This document shows positions 15,308-23,097 of a DNA stretch of 23,988 bases, one piece after another. The position numbers and the translations under genes were made by a program. The stretch covers positions 1 through 23,988 of the forward strand of contig JABDKS010000679.1 of the NCBI GenBank assembly GCA_013002105.1. Reading direction: 5' to 3'. The stretch comes from Pirellulaceae bacterium. Lineage in GTDB: Bacteria > Planctomycetota > Planctomycetia > Pirellulales > Pirellulaceae. Below the pieces are notes generated by a model. The model was not told where the DNA came from. It saw nothing but the letters and a program-made list of their open reading frames with translations, and made no database searches. Position 1 is the stretch's first letter. Each line of letters starts with the position of its first letter.

Positions 15308-15721
15308 AGAATTTCTTTTTGGCGAAACTTGTTGGTGGGTAACGGATCCCACAAATTCGAATGTTCAAAACACCGCTTGGATCGCCACGTTAATTTACCG
15401 GAAATTGTCCAGGAGGATTTGAGGGGTGGCGAAACTCGGTGACGCCTCGTCTGTATAGTCGGATTCGGAAATCATATCGGAGCCGGTTGGGCGCTCGTCC
15501 TGAGGTTGTGGTACCGAAACCCGGGGGTAGCGAGTCAACGACTGATTGGATCGATGAAGCAACCGATGAGTTACGTTACGGTCAGAACGGTCGTGGTTGT
15601 GCGCACTGGAGCGATCGGCGGAAACGTATGCTTAGATTTCTTGTTGGGATTACCGTGTTCGCTATCGATACTGCTGCGTTGACAGCGATTTGGATCGTAC
15701 CGCCGAAAGTATGAGTTTTTG
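15308..15721. other. Divergent intergenic region before the DUF4105 gene
   Basis: A consensus AGGAGG (15411-15416) sits 9 nt before a GTG (15426) that opens only a 10-codon frame ending in TAG at 15458. A second frame from GTG 15439 runs to 15714 and ends in a membrane helix. No clear promoter hexamer pair was found. Confidence 0.45.
15439..15714 (+). CDS. Possible small protein or detached N-terminal membrane segment of the next gene
   Basis: A frame of up to 91 residues. The first 60 residues are basic and low in structure and do not look like a conserved protein. From the ATG at 15627 the last 28 residues read MLRFLVGITVFAIDTAALTA plus a short end, a convincing single membrane helix. The stop at 15712-15714 lies 8 bp before the ATG of the DUF4105 protein and in a different frame. 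DUF4105 proteins usually start with one or more membrane helices, which the gene as read here lacks. The piece could thus be the helix of that protein, split off by a frameshift between 15695 and 15722, or a small coupled membrane peptide. There is no good ribosome site for 15627. Confidence 0.25.
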   Translation: MTPRLYSRIRKSYRSRLGARPEVVVPKPGGSESTTDWIDEATDELRYGQNGRGCAHWSDRRKRMLRFLVGITVFAIDTAALTAIWIVPPKV

Positions 15722-16495
15722 ATGTACGCGCTGATGCGACGACTCTTTCGTTTGACCGAGCGACCGTGGAAACTCGGGTTCGCACGGGTTCCGCGCGTTC
15801 GAGTCGATGGCGATCATGTGCAGATCGATCACTTCCGCGATTTTCGATATCATCGCGACGGGTCGCACGAGGACAGCTATGCGCGGCGAAGTTTCATGAT
15901 CAGTCACGTGCGGCATGTTGACTTCATTGTGGTGCCGTTCCAAGGGGCATCGCATCTGGCTCACACGATGATGAGTTTTGGGTTTGATGATGGAAGTCAA
16001 TTGGTTGTTTCGGTTGAAGCGAGGTTGCGTGAATCACAACACTATTCGATTTGGAAAGGCCTGCTGTGGTCGTATCCGATCATGTACGTGATCGCCGACG
16101 AGCGAGATGCCATTGGACATCGAACCGAATTTCGCGGCGACGATGTTTACCTTTATGGGGTTCATGCGACCGACGAAGAAGTGCGGCAATTTTTGCGGAA
16201 CGTTTTGGAGCGGGCCGAGCGACTGGCCGAGCGTCCGGAGCGTTATCACACCGTATTGAATAATTGTGCGACCAACATCCGTGACCACGTCAATTCGATT
16301 TGGCCCGGCCGAGTCCCTTGGGGTTGGGGTGTCTTGTTCTCAGGCCGAGCCGATTGTTTCGCGTATCGACTCGGTTTTTTGAAATCGGACGAAACATTCG
16401 AGACGACTCGCCAGCGGGCAAGAATCAATGATCTGGCTGCTGGACATTGGCTCAATGACCAATTCTCGGAGCTCATTCGGTCAAATCGGGTCTGA
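15722..16495 (+). CDS. DUF4105 / Lnb N-terminal-type domain protein (putative papain-like fold)
   Basis: A 257-residue protein from the ATG at 15722 (a TTG directly before it is also in frame). It contains the full DUF4105 core. The parts are RVRVDGDHVQIDHFRDFRY (about 25-43), VRHVDFIVVPF, an AHTMMSFGFDDG with H81, VSVEAR, YVIADERD (about 122-129), DVYLYGV, and YHTVLNNCATNIRDHVN with C182. The His and Cys are the presumed catalytic pair of an NlpC/P60-like or papain-like fold. In Bacteroides the Lnb protein bearing this domain has been linked to lipoprotein N-acylation, but most family members are uncharacterised. The usual N-terminal membrane helix is missing from this frame and is found just upstream out of frame. 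The gene is followed after 45 bp by the HtrA cluster on the same strand. The domain call is confident; the reaction is not. Confidence 0.75.
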   Translation: MYALMRRLFRLTERPWKLGFARVPRVRVDGDHVQIDHFRDFRYHRDGSHEDSYARRSFMISHVRHVDFIVVPFQGASHLAHTMMSFGFDDGSQLVVSVEARLRESQHYSIWKGLLWSYPIMYVIADERDAIGHRTEFRGDDVYLYGVHATDEEVRQFLRNVLERAERLAERPERYHTVLNNCATNIRDHVNSIWPGRVPWGWGVLFSGRADCFAYRLGFLKSDETFETTRQRARINDLAAGHWLNDQFSELIRSNRV

Positions 16496-16540
16496 TTCGG
16501 CAGACATATCTGGGTCACTGCGCTAAACTGTCCTCTAGGA

Positions 16541-17776
16541 GTGATCGCCCGGCTAGCCAACGACACCTGTGCGATTGTTGACAAACTGAACACGATTCTG
16601 CGGAGCAGAGCTTTGGGTATAGCTTTAGGGTTTTCGGTGCTGATGAAATCGGTGGGGCTGCTGGTCGTCGCTGTATTGCCCATTCGCGTGACCACGACGG
16701 ACGGGCAGTCTGTTGAAGGCGATTTTGTTGGCGTTCAGCCATCGACGCTGTTGGTCGAAACCGCGACCGGCAAGCAAGAGTTTTCGTTCGAAAACTTGCA
16801 ATCGATCGTGCCGGTCGATAAGGATGACGACGCAACGGGGCCAACCATTCGGGTCACGCTGGTCGGCGGTTCGCAAATCGCCGTGCAGGATTTACGTCTA
16901 AAGAATGATCAGCTTACGATTGAACCGAGACGACAGAAAGCGATCACGATCCCGGTGAAAGAAGTTCGGTCGATTCGGTTCCGTGCTGCGTCGCCGGCAA
17001 CCGATCCTCAATGGCTGGGGTTGGTCGCTCAAGAATCTCGCGGCGATGTATTGGCGATCCGCCGAGCCAACGATCAACTGGACCCCGCACCGGGTGTTGT
17101 CGAGGGCATCGGTCCTGACAACGTACAGTTCGTGCTCGATGGCGACAGCATCCAGGCGCCGATCGAACGAATCGAAGGTGTTGTGTTTGGCGGTGTCGCC
17201 AAGGCCGACGTGGCCTCGAAAATTCAGGTGGTTGATCAATACGGATCGCGATGGGCGGTAACCAGGTTGTTACCGTGCCCGAAAGGCGGACCGCTCCATC
17301 TGGAACTTTCGGAAAATGTGACGCATCAAATTCCATTGAGTCAGTTGCACAACATTTTTTTTAGTGGCGGATTTACGCTCTTGGCATCCATTGCACCTGC
17401 GAATTCGACGTACCAGCCGTACATCGAAAGCAAAGTCAACGAAACACTGCGCAGCGCGTGGTTTGGGCCCAAGGCAAGTGGCGATGATGTCTTGCTAAGC
17501 GGAGGTGGGTCAGTCGAGTACCGTATCGACGATGCCTACACGACGTTGGCGGGTAGCGCGCGGCGTGATTCATCGGTTGCCAAAGCGGGAGCAATGACGT
17601 TGAGCGTTTTGGTGGATGATAAAGAAGTTTGGCAGGCTAGTTTTACCGATGCGGAACCCAGAGGGTTCGAGTTATCGGTGAAGGATTCCAGGCGAGTGCG
17701 CTTTGTTGCCGACAGCGGCGACGACGGAGATCTGGGCGACATGATTCGCGTCACACGACCGAGGTTGTTGAAATGA
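16541..17776 (+). CDS. Exported protein with C-terminal NPCBM-like beta-sandwich
   Basis: A 411-residue protein, all beta after a hydrophobic segment at about 24-48 that acts as signal or anchor. Residues 50-260 hold three or four repeats of a small barrel-like unit of the form (I/V)xVxTxDG..EGDFxGV....LxVET..G...FxFExLxSIxPV. This recalls SH3/Sm-like modules in other planctomycete exported proteins. The last 130 residues (SVEYRIDDAYTTLAGSA, LSVLVDDKEVW, VRFVADSGDDGDLGDMIRVTRPRL) match the NPCBM/NEW2 carbohydrate-binding-type sandwich. It has no catalytic residues and probably binds a ligand, sugar or protein. GTG 16541 is the longest start, with AGGAG abutting it too closely. ATG 16643 at the signal is the alternative. 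The stop overlaps the start of the next gene as ATGA, so the two products are likely made together. Confidence 0.7.
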   Translation: MIARLANDTCAIVDKLNTILRSRALGIALGFSVLMKSVGLLVVAVLPIRVTTTDGQSVEGDFVGVQPSTLLVETATGKQEFSFENLQSIVPVDKDDDATGPTIRVTLVGGSQIAVQDLRLKNDQLTIEPRRQKAITIPVKEVRSIRFRAASPATDPQWLGLVAQESRGDVLAIRRANDQLDPAPGVVEGIGPDNVQFVLDGDSIQAPIERIEGVVFGGVAKADVASKIQVVDQYGSRWAVTRLLPCPKGGPLHLELSENVTHQIPLSQLHNIFFSGGFTLLASIAPANSTYQPYIESKVNETLRSAWFGPKASGDDVLLSGGGSVEYRIDDAYTTLAGSARRDSSVAKAGAMTLSVLVDDKEVWQASFTDAEPRGFELSVKDSRRVRFVADSGDDGDLGDMIRVTRPRLLK

Positions 17777-19671
17777 GCAAGGATCAATGTTGCAATTCGC
17801 TGCGATGCAGGTCGTTGTGGATGATGGCCGTTTCGCTTTTTTGCTGGCTGGTTGTGCCGGCCGCTACCCTTACCGCCGAAGGTCCTCTGAAGATCGATCC
17901 GGTTCTGCAGCAGGCCGAAGACGATCGAATCGCTGCGATTGAGCGTGCGCGACCTTCGGCTGTCAGCATCTACGTCCCTGGCGGAGGTGGTGGTGGTAGC
18001 GGCGTGTTGATCTCGCCGGACGGTTACGCGCTGACGAATTTTCACGTGACCAGTCCCGCGGGTGTTTACATGCGGTGTAGCCTGGCCGACGGAAATGTGT
18101 ATGACGCGGTTTTGGTTGGCATCGACCCTGTGGGCGACTTGGCGATGATTCGTTTGCTTGGTCGCGATGATTTTCCATACGCCACCATGGCCGACAGTCG
18201 ATTAGCCAAGGCGGGTGATTGGTGCATGGTGATCGGCAATCCTTTTCTATTGGCGTCCAATCTGCAGCCCACCGTGACCTGGGGAATCCTTAGTGGCGTG
18301 GGACGGTATCAATATCCCTCGGGGACGTTATTGGAGTATGCGGACTGTTTGCAAACGGACGCATCGATCAACCCCGGGAATTCCGGCGGCCCGATTTACA
18401 ACCATCGAGGTGAATTGTTGGGGATTGTCGGACGTGCGTCATTCGAAAAACGCGGCCGCGTCAACGTGGGCGTCGGTTACGCGATTTCGATTCACCAAGC
18501 AAAAAATTTCCTCGGTTATTTACGCAGTGGTCGCGTTGTCGACCACGCAACGTTGGGTGCGACAGTCACCACGGATCCCGATGGCGGTGTCAGCGTGTCG
18601 AACATTTTGGAATCCAGCGATGCGTACCGACGTGGTTTGCGATATGCATCGGAGGTTCTGGAAATCGATGGCCGGTCCGTGCAGACCGCAAACGATGTGC
18701 AGAACATATTGGGAACACTGCCCAGCGGTTGGCGTGTGAAAATGACCTTCCGCGAGCAAGGCAGGTTGACCGAAACACTCGTTCGCTTGCGGAGCGTTCA
18801 TCGCCAAGACGAATTGTTGGAGAAAATGTCGGCCGCTTTGCCTCCGCCTCCGCCCCGTCCGGGAGAGAAAGAGGGCCCAAGCGAGAAAGAGCAGGGGCCA
18901 GACGGGAAGCAGGACGAGCCCGGCGGCAAAGTGCCCGGTCTGGAGGATTTGAAGAAGCTGAAAGACAAGATTTTGAAGAAGCGACCGGCGAAGAAATATC
19001 CCAAGCACGTCGAAGCATTGTTGGAGGCTCGTCGCGGCTACGCAAACTATCACTTCAATGTATTGGAGCAACAGGATTTTATTCGCGAGTTACGCCAACA
19101 GGCTCCGCGTGGTAAAGCGGGCACTGACGAAATCTGGTTGATCAAGGGATCGACCGAAGGTGCCAATCCGCAGTCGGTCTCGATTCAGATCGAGTCCGGC
19201 AACATGGCATTGGTCGTTGGCGAAACGGCGTTAGCCTCCAAAACGAAAGCCGATTTGTACGATGGCGTCGACTCGCGCAGCGTGGCTGGGATTTTGCCCG
19301 CGTTGGACGCGTGGCGAAGGATGCTTGCTCGTGGTCCGAAAAAGTTTGGCGAAAGCTATTACCTGGGAACGATGCCGCTAGCAGGTGAGCGGCCATTGCG
19401 AGATTGCATGGTGGCGATGGATGGGGAACTAGAAGTGCGCTGGTTGAGCCATCCGGAGAGTCATCATGTCGAAGTCGTCGAAGTTTTTGCCGACCGCGAT
19501 GAAGACCCGGCGGAGTTGTGGATCGGGCGTGACGAAACGGGAGCACCAACGACGATGGATCTGCGTTACGGGCTCGATTCCGTGCTTCGATTCCAAGTTA
19601 CGTCGTGGGACAAACGACCGGTAACCGCGCCGGTCGACAAAAATAATGCCGCAGCGGAGGACAAGTCATGA
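17773..19671 (+). CDS. HtrA/Deg-like exported serine protease with PDZ domain (catalytic triad intact)
   Basis: A 632-residue protein with a signal segment at about 14-35. The trypsin-like domain at about 52-250 has all three catalytic residues: H91 in LTNFHV, D122 in PVGDLAMIRL and S204 in INPGNSGGP. A PDZ domain follows at about 258-340 (SNILESSDAYRRGLRYASEVLEIDGRSVQTANDVQ). Then comes a linker rich in Pro, Lys and Glu (about 352-405), and a C-terminal beta-rich domain of about 225 residues that was not recognised. Classical DegP/DegQ proteins lack such a tail. The family cuts or refolds damaged envelope proteins, with PDZ domains sensing exposed C-termini. The start overlaps the stop of the NPCBM-like gene (ATGA at 17773), and its own stop overlaps the next start in the same way (ATGA at 19668). 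It is the only protease of the three in the cluster that should be active. Confidence 0.92.
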   Translation: MSKDQCCNSLRCRSLWMMAVSLFCWLVVPAATLTAEGPLKIDPVLQQAEDDRIAAIERARPSAVSIYVPGGGGGGSGVLISPDGYALTNFHVTSPAGVYMRCSLADGNVYDAVLVGIDPVGDLAMIRLLGRDDFPYATMADSRLAKAGDWCMVIGNPFLLASNLQPTVTWGILSGVGRYQYPSGTLLEYADCLQTDASINPGNSGGPIYNHRGELLGIVGRASFEKRGRVNVGVGYAISIHQAKNFLGYLRSGRVVDHATLGATVTTDPDGGVSVSNILESSDAYRRGLRYASEVLEIDGRSVQTANDVQNILGTLPSGWRVKMTFREQGRLTETLVRLRSVHRQDELLEKMSAALPPPPPRPGEKEGPSEKEQGPDGKQDEPGGKVPGLEDLKKLKDKILKKRPAKKYPKHVEALLEARRGYANYHFNVLEQQDFIRELRQQAPRGKAGTDEIWLIKGSTEGANPQSVSIQIESGNMALVVGETALASKTKADLYDGVDSRSVAGILPALDAWRRMLARGPKKFGESYYLGTMPLAGERPLRDCMVAMDGELEVRWLSHPESHHVEVVEVFADRDEDPAELWIGRDETGAPTTMDLRYGLDSVLRFQVTSWDKRPVTAPVDKNNAAAEDKS

Positions 19672-20708
19672 TTGTGTCCGCTTGTCTGCCATCGGCTGTC
19701 GGCCGTTTGATCTTTGCGCTGACCGTTGCGTTGATGATTGGAAATCTATTTGCGTTTCCTTTGTCGGCACAACCACCTTTGGACAACGCCGCCACGCAAA
19801 CGCAGAAAAGAGTGGTGAAGATTTATGGTGCGGGCGGATTGGCTGGCTTAGAAGCCTATCAAAGCGGTTTTTTGGTTTCGCCCGAAGGACATGTTGCGAC
19901 GGCGTGGAGCTATGTGTTGGACGTTGATCCCGTCGTCATTTTGGATGATGGCCGCCGATTCGAGTCCAAAATTGTTGGTTTCGAACCTTCGTTGGAATTG
20001 GCAGTGTTGAAAATCGATGCGTCGGCGTTGCCGTACTTCACTGTCAGCAAGGAATCGACGGTGCAGTGGGGAGATCCGGTGATCGCGGTCAGCAATCTGT
20101 TCGGCATCGCGACTGGCAATGAACCGGCCAGTGTGATGCACGGCAGCGTTGCTGCTGTGACGGAATTGGACGCGCGCCGCGGCACATTTAAAACTCCCTA
20201 CCGCGGCAAAGTGCTGATTTTGGATTTGATTGCCAACAATCCAGGTGCTGCTGGCGGCGCCGTCGTCAACGCGAAAGGAGAGTTGGTCGGCATGCTGGGA
20301 AAAGAGTTACGCGATGCAGCGACCGGTGTCTGGTTGAATTACGCCTTGCCCTCGGATGCGTTTCGGTCCGCGATTGGCGACATTATCGCCGGCCGCAAAA
20401 CGACGGTCGCCAGCGAGTCCGATCCGATGTTGGATCGCAACAAGTCGCATAATTTGGAGACGCTGGGATTGGTGATGATTCCCGATGTCTTGGAAACCAC
20501 GCCGGCGTACGTTGATGATGTGATCCCCAAGAGCGCCGCGGCACGAGCTGGAGTTCGACCGGATGATCTGATCTTACTGATCGACGGTCGTCGGATCGAA
20601 AATCAGCGATCAATGCGACAGTTGCTGCGGTCAATTGATCGGCGAGATGAAATCGAAGTGACGGTGAAACGCGATATAGAAATCGTGCCAATGATCTTAC
20701 GGCCCTAA
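19668..20708 (+). CDS. HtrA-like pseudoprotease with PDZ domain (all three catalytic residues lost)
   Basis: A 346-residue exported protein (signal at about 10-34, ending LSAQ). Residues 45-245 align with the trypsin-like domain of the preceding protein. The His motif LTNFHV is replaced by ATAWSYV (His to S81), the Asp motif PVGDLAM by PSLELAV (Asp to E110), and INPGNSGGP by NNPGAAGGA (Ser to A195). The surrounding glycines and strands are kept (EGHVATAW, GELVGMLG), so the fold is probably intact but cannot cleave. A PDZ domain at about 265-340 (VIPKSAAARAGVRPDDLILLIDGRRIENQ) completes it. Translational coupling to the active protease by ATGA suggests fixed stoichiometry and a role as a regulatory, substrate-binding or oligomer-forming subunit. 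It is not simply decaying: the frame is uninterrupted and conserved positions outside the active site are retained. Confidence 0.88.
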   Translation: MIVSACLPSAVGRLIFALTVALMIGNLFAFPLSAQPPLDNAATQTQKRVVKIYGAGGLAGLEAYQSGFLVSPEGHVATAWSYVLDVDPVVILDDGRRFESKIVGFEPSLELAVLKIDASALPYFTVSKESTVQWGDPVIAVSNLFGIATGNEPASVMHGSVAAVTELDARRGTFKTPYRGKVLILDLIANNPGAAGGAVVNAKGELVGMLGKELRDAATGVWLNYALPSDAFRSAIGDIIAGRKTTVASESDPMLDRNKSHNLETLGLVMIPDVLETTPAYVDDVIPKSAAARAGVRPDDLILLIDGRRIENQRSMRQLLRSIDRRDEIEVTVKRDIEIVPMILRP

Positions 20709-20830
20709 TTTGCCGGCATCAGGTGCGTAGTCACACGTTGGTCGTGTAGCCCGGCATAACGCGGCTGATTGCGATGGATATTTTATTTGTTGGTAACAGG
20801 TAGGGACGTGTGTCCCAAGGCAGAGAAAAC

Positions 20831-22987
20831 ATGATTCCGGTACGAGTATTTCGATTTTCGCGGATCCCATTGGCGTTGACATGCGTTGCAATCGTCGCAG
20901 TTTTGCTGATCGCGTCGTCGGGACGCGCTGACGATGGTGTCCGTGCGGACGATCAAACGTACCGTGCGGCGATGGCCGATGCCGTGCGAAACGCGGCGAA
21001 CGAGTTTTTGCCTTCGGTCGTCACTATCGAAATCATTGGTGCCGCGGCGGGCGGCGAAGGCGAAGTGGAACAGGATGCGCCGACATCGGGTGTGATTGTT
21101 GACGACGATGGATACGTGGTCGCATCGAGCATCGTTGCTGGCCGGCCATCGGCAGCGATTTTGGTGGTATTGCCCGATCGCACCAGGCACGCCGCGAAAG
21201 TGGTGGCGCGCGACCAACATCGTGATTTGGTCCTATTAAAGATCCAAACGGACAAACCGCTGCGGGCAGTCACCTTGCCCGACAAATTAGATGTTCAAGT
21301 CGGCGAGACGACCATTGCGGTCGGCCGTTACGGCGCCGACATGTCGCCGATGGTCAGCACAGGTGTGCTCAGCGCGGTCGAACGACTTGAGGGCATCGCT
21401 TTGCAAAGCGACGCGCGAGTTTCCGCGGCGCTTTATGGCGGACCGCTGATTGATTTGCACGGAAATTTGCTGGGTGTTCTGATCCCGGCGGTTGCCAAGG
21501 GAGGTGCTCCGGATGCGACGAGTTGGTACGACTCGGGGATTGCATTCGCCGTGCCCGCTGACGTGGTCAAGCAAAAGCTCGATCGCTTAAAGGCGGGCGA
21601 AGAGATCAATCGTGGATTGATCGGAATCGTGCCGAAGTCCGACGATGCGATTAAGGCAGGGACGGAATTGGCCGCGGTTCGGATGCGTTCGCCCGCAGAG
21701 AAAAACGGTTTGAAGGCGGGCGATGAAATCGTCGCGGTCGCTGGGCGACCAGTGACCCGCTTTCAACAAATCAAACAGATTTTGGGTCGATACGACGCAG
21801 GTGAAACAATCAAAATCGAGTTCAAACGGGGCGAGAAAGTCGACGCGGTTGAAATCGAACTGGTCGAAAGCATCCCACCGTTGCAGCCGCAGCGACTGGG
21901 TGTGATTGCCAGCGAAGCATCGGTCCAAAACAGCGACGCTGACACAGCGGACGAGCAAGCGTCAAGCGATGAAGACACAGCGGACGAGCAAGTGTCAAGC
22001 GACGACGACACTGCGGACGAGCAATCGTCAAGTAACGGAGACACAGCCGGGGATGATTCGGATGCCGACGATGCGTCGGGTCCACAAACCGATGATGGAC
22101 CCGAAGAGCGGATCCAATTGGTCGTCGACGCGGTTGTCCCAGGTTTGCCTGCAGAGGGTGCTCTTGAATCGGGCGATGTGATTGTCAGCGTCGATGGAGC
22201 GGAAGTGACCGAAGTTCAGGCACTGCGACGACGAATGGTTTCGGCGGAACCCGATAAGCCGCTGAAGGTCGTGTATCAGCGCGACGGCAAGCAGGCCGAG
22301 GTTGCGTTGACGCCTGCGACCATCGCGGGTGATGTGGTGACGGATGTTCCCAAAGCGTGGACGGAGCGAAGTGAGAAAGAATGGACGATTTCACCATTGA
22401 AGTTGCCCGATGTTGGCAACACGGCTGCCTTTGTGCATCCCGATGATAGTGAGGATTTGCGGCAGTTGGGAATGCTGGTGTTGTTGTTGAATCCCGGCGA
22501 TGGCACTCCCGAAGAAACGCTGAAAAGTTGGCCCAACTTGGCGCGTGATCACGGGGTTGTTGTCGTTGCCGTCGCACCCGAAGCGGACGAGCGTTGGCGT
22601 CCCAAGGAAATCGATGTCGTCACGCGAATGGCCGCTTCGGTCTTGAAGAAGCTTTCGATCGAAGAATCGGCCGTGGCCGTCGCAGCGCAGGGCGCACTTG
22701 CCGGTGGAAAGGCAGAAGCGGCCGATTCGATGGTGCTGGCCGTCGCGATCTCGGCCAGCGAGACGTTTTTCGGCGCAGCAATGTCCGCGCAATCTCGCCC
22801 ACCGGCGGTCCGCTTGCGAGAAAACGAGGCAGATTCCTCCCTGCAGGTTTTGCTACCAATCAAGACCGAAGACGATCTGCCAACGTGGGGCACGACGCTT
22901 AAAAAAGTCGGGTATCCCATCGTGCTCGGCGGCGATACGGATGAAGCCACGCTACTAAAATGGGTTCGTCTGTTGCAAATGATCTGA
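20831..22987 (+). CDS. HtrA-like pseudoprotease with two PDZ domains and a degenerate alpha/beta-hydrolase domain
   Basis: A 718-residue exported protein (signal at about 6-33). The start is ATG 20831, with AAGG 10 nt upstream; an in-frame GTG at 20810 would add seven residues. A trypsin-like domain lies at about 55-245. His is lost (VVASSIV, I101), Asp is kept (HRDLVLLKI, D132), and GNSGGP has become ALYGGP (Y202 for Ser). PDZ1 at about 263-343 (SPAEKNGLKAGDEIVAVAGRPV) is followed by an acidic linker of 33-bp repeats (about 370-405) and PDZ2 at about 426-496 (VVPGLPAEGALESGDVIVSVDGAEV). The last 185 residues (LGMLVLLLNPGDG, GVVVVAVAP, AVAVAAQGALAGGKA, VLLPIKTEDD) follow the pattern of an alpha/beta-hydrolase. 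The nucleophile motif GxSxGG reads GALAGG, with Leu for Ser. Two enzyme folds in one chain thus both lack key residues. The gap from the previous gene is 122 bp, probably in the same transcript. Confidence 0.85.
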   Translation: MIPVRVFRFSRIPLALTCVAIVAVLLIASSGRADDGVRADDQTYRAAMADAVRNAANEFLPSVVTIEIIGAAAGGEGEVEQDAPTSGVIVDDDGYVVASSIVAGRPSAAILVVLPDRTRHAAKVVARDQHRDLVLLKIQTDKPLRAVTLPDKLDVQVGETTIAVGRYGADMSPMVSTGVLSAVERLEGIALQSDARVSAALYGGPLIDLHGNLLGVLIPAVAKGGAPDATSWYDSGIAFAVPADVVKQKLDRLKAGEEINRGLIGIVPKSDDAIKAGTELAAVRMRSPAEKNGLKAGDEIVAVAGRPVTRFQQIKQILGRYDAGETIKIEFKRGEKVDAVEIELVESIPPLQPQRLGVIASEASVQNSDADTADEQASSDEDTADEQVSSDDDTADEQSSSNGDTAGDDSDADDASGPQTDDGPEERIQLVVDAVVPGLPAEGALESGDVIVSVDGAEVTEVQALRRRMVSAEPDKPLKVVYQRDGKQAEVALTPATIAGDVVTDVPKAWTERSEKEWTISPLKLPDVGNTAAFVHPDDSEDLRQLGMLVLLLNPGDGTPEETLKSWPNLARDHGVVVVAVAPEADERWRPKEIDVVTRMAASVLKKLSIEESAVAVAAQGALAGGKAEAADSMVLAVAISASETFFGAAMSAQSRPPAVRLRENEADSSLQVLLPIKTEDDLPTWGTTLKKVGYPIVLGGDTDEATLLKWVRLLQMI
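21941..22042 (+). repeat. 33-bp in-frame tandem repeat coding an acidic linker
   Basis: Three units (21941-21973, 21974-22006, 22007-22039) and the start of a fourth encode DTADEQ(A/V/S)SS(D/N)x. The 33-bp period equals 11 codons, so changes in copy number would keep the frame. The repeat sits between PDZ1 and PDZ2 and would act as a flexible, highly acidic spacer. Confidence 0.92.
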
Positions 22988-23017
22988 TTTGCAAGTGCAA
23001 TAGGCGCACGAATCAAG

Positions 23018-23037
23018 CGCCGTCACCTGTGGCGGCG
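23018..23037 (+). terminator. GC-rich hairpin after the last HtrA-like gene
   Basis: An 8-bp stem (CGCCGTCA with TGGCGGCG, one G-T pair) has a CCTG loop and starts 31 nt after the stop at 22987. What follows is ACGTTGTT, not a real U-run. It may pause or partly end transcription before the following gene. Confidence 0.35.
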
Positions 23038-23097
23038 ACGTTGTTAATGAGGCATTTGTCTTTCGCTTGTTCGACTTTGACGTAAAGGCTTTTTTCG

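Noticed and set aside
20709..20830. Terminator between the second and third HtrA-like genes
   Set aside because: Only a 5-bp stem (ACACG/CGTGT at 20733-20747) was found, with no U-run, so read-through is more likely.
21941..22042. CRISPR-like repeat array
   Set aside because: The units are contiguous without spacers and encode an in-frame acidic linker.
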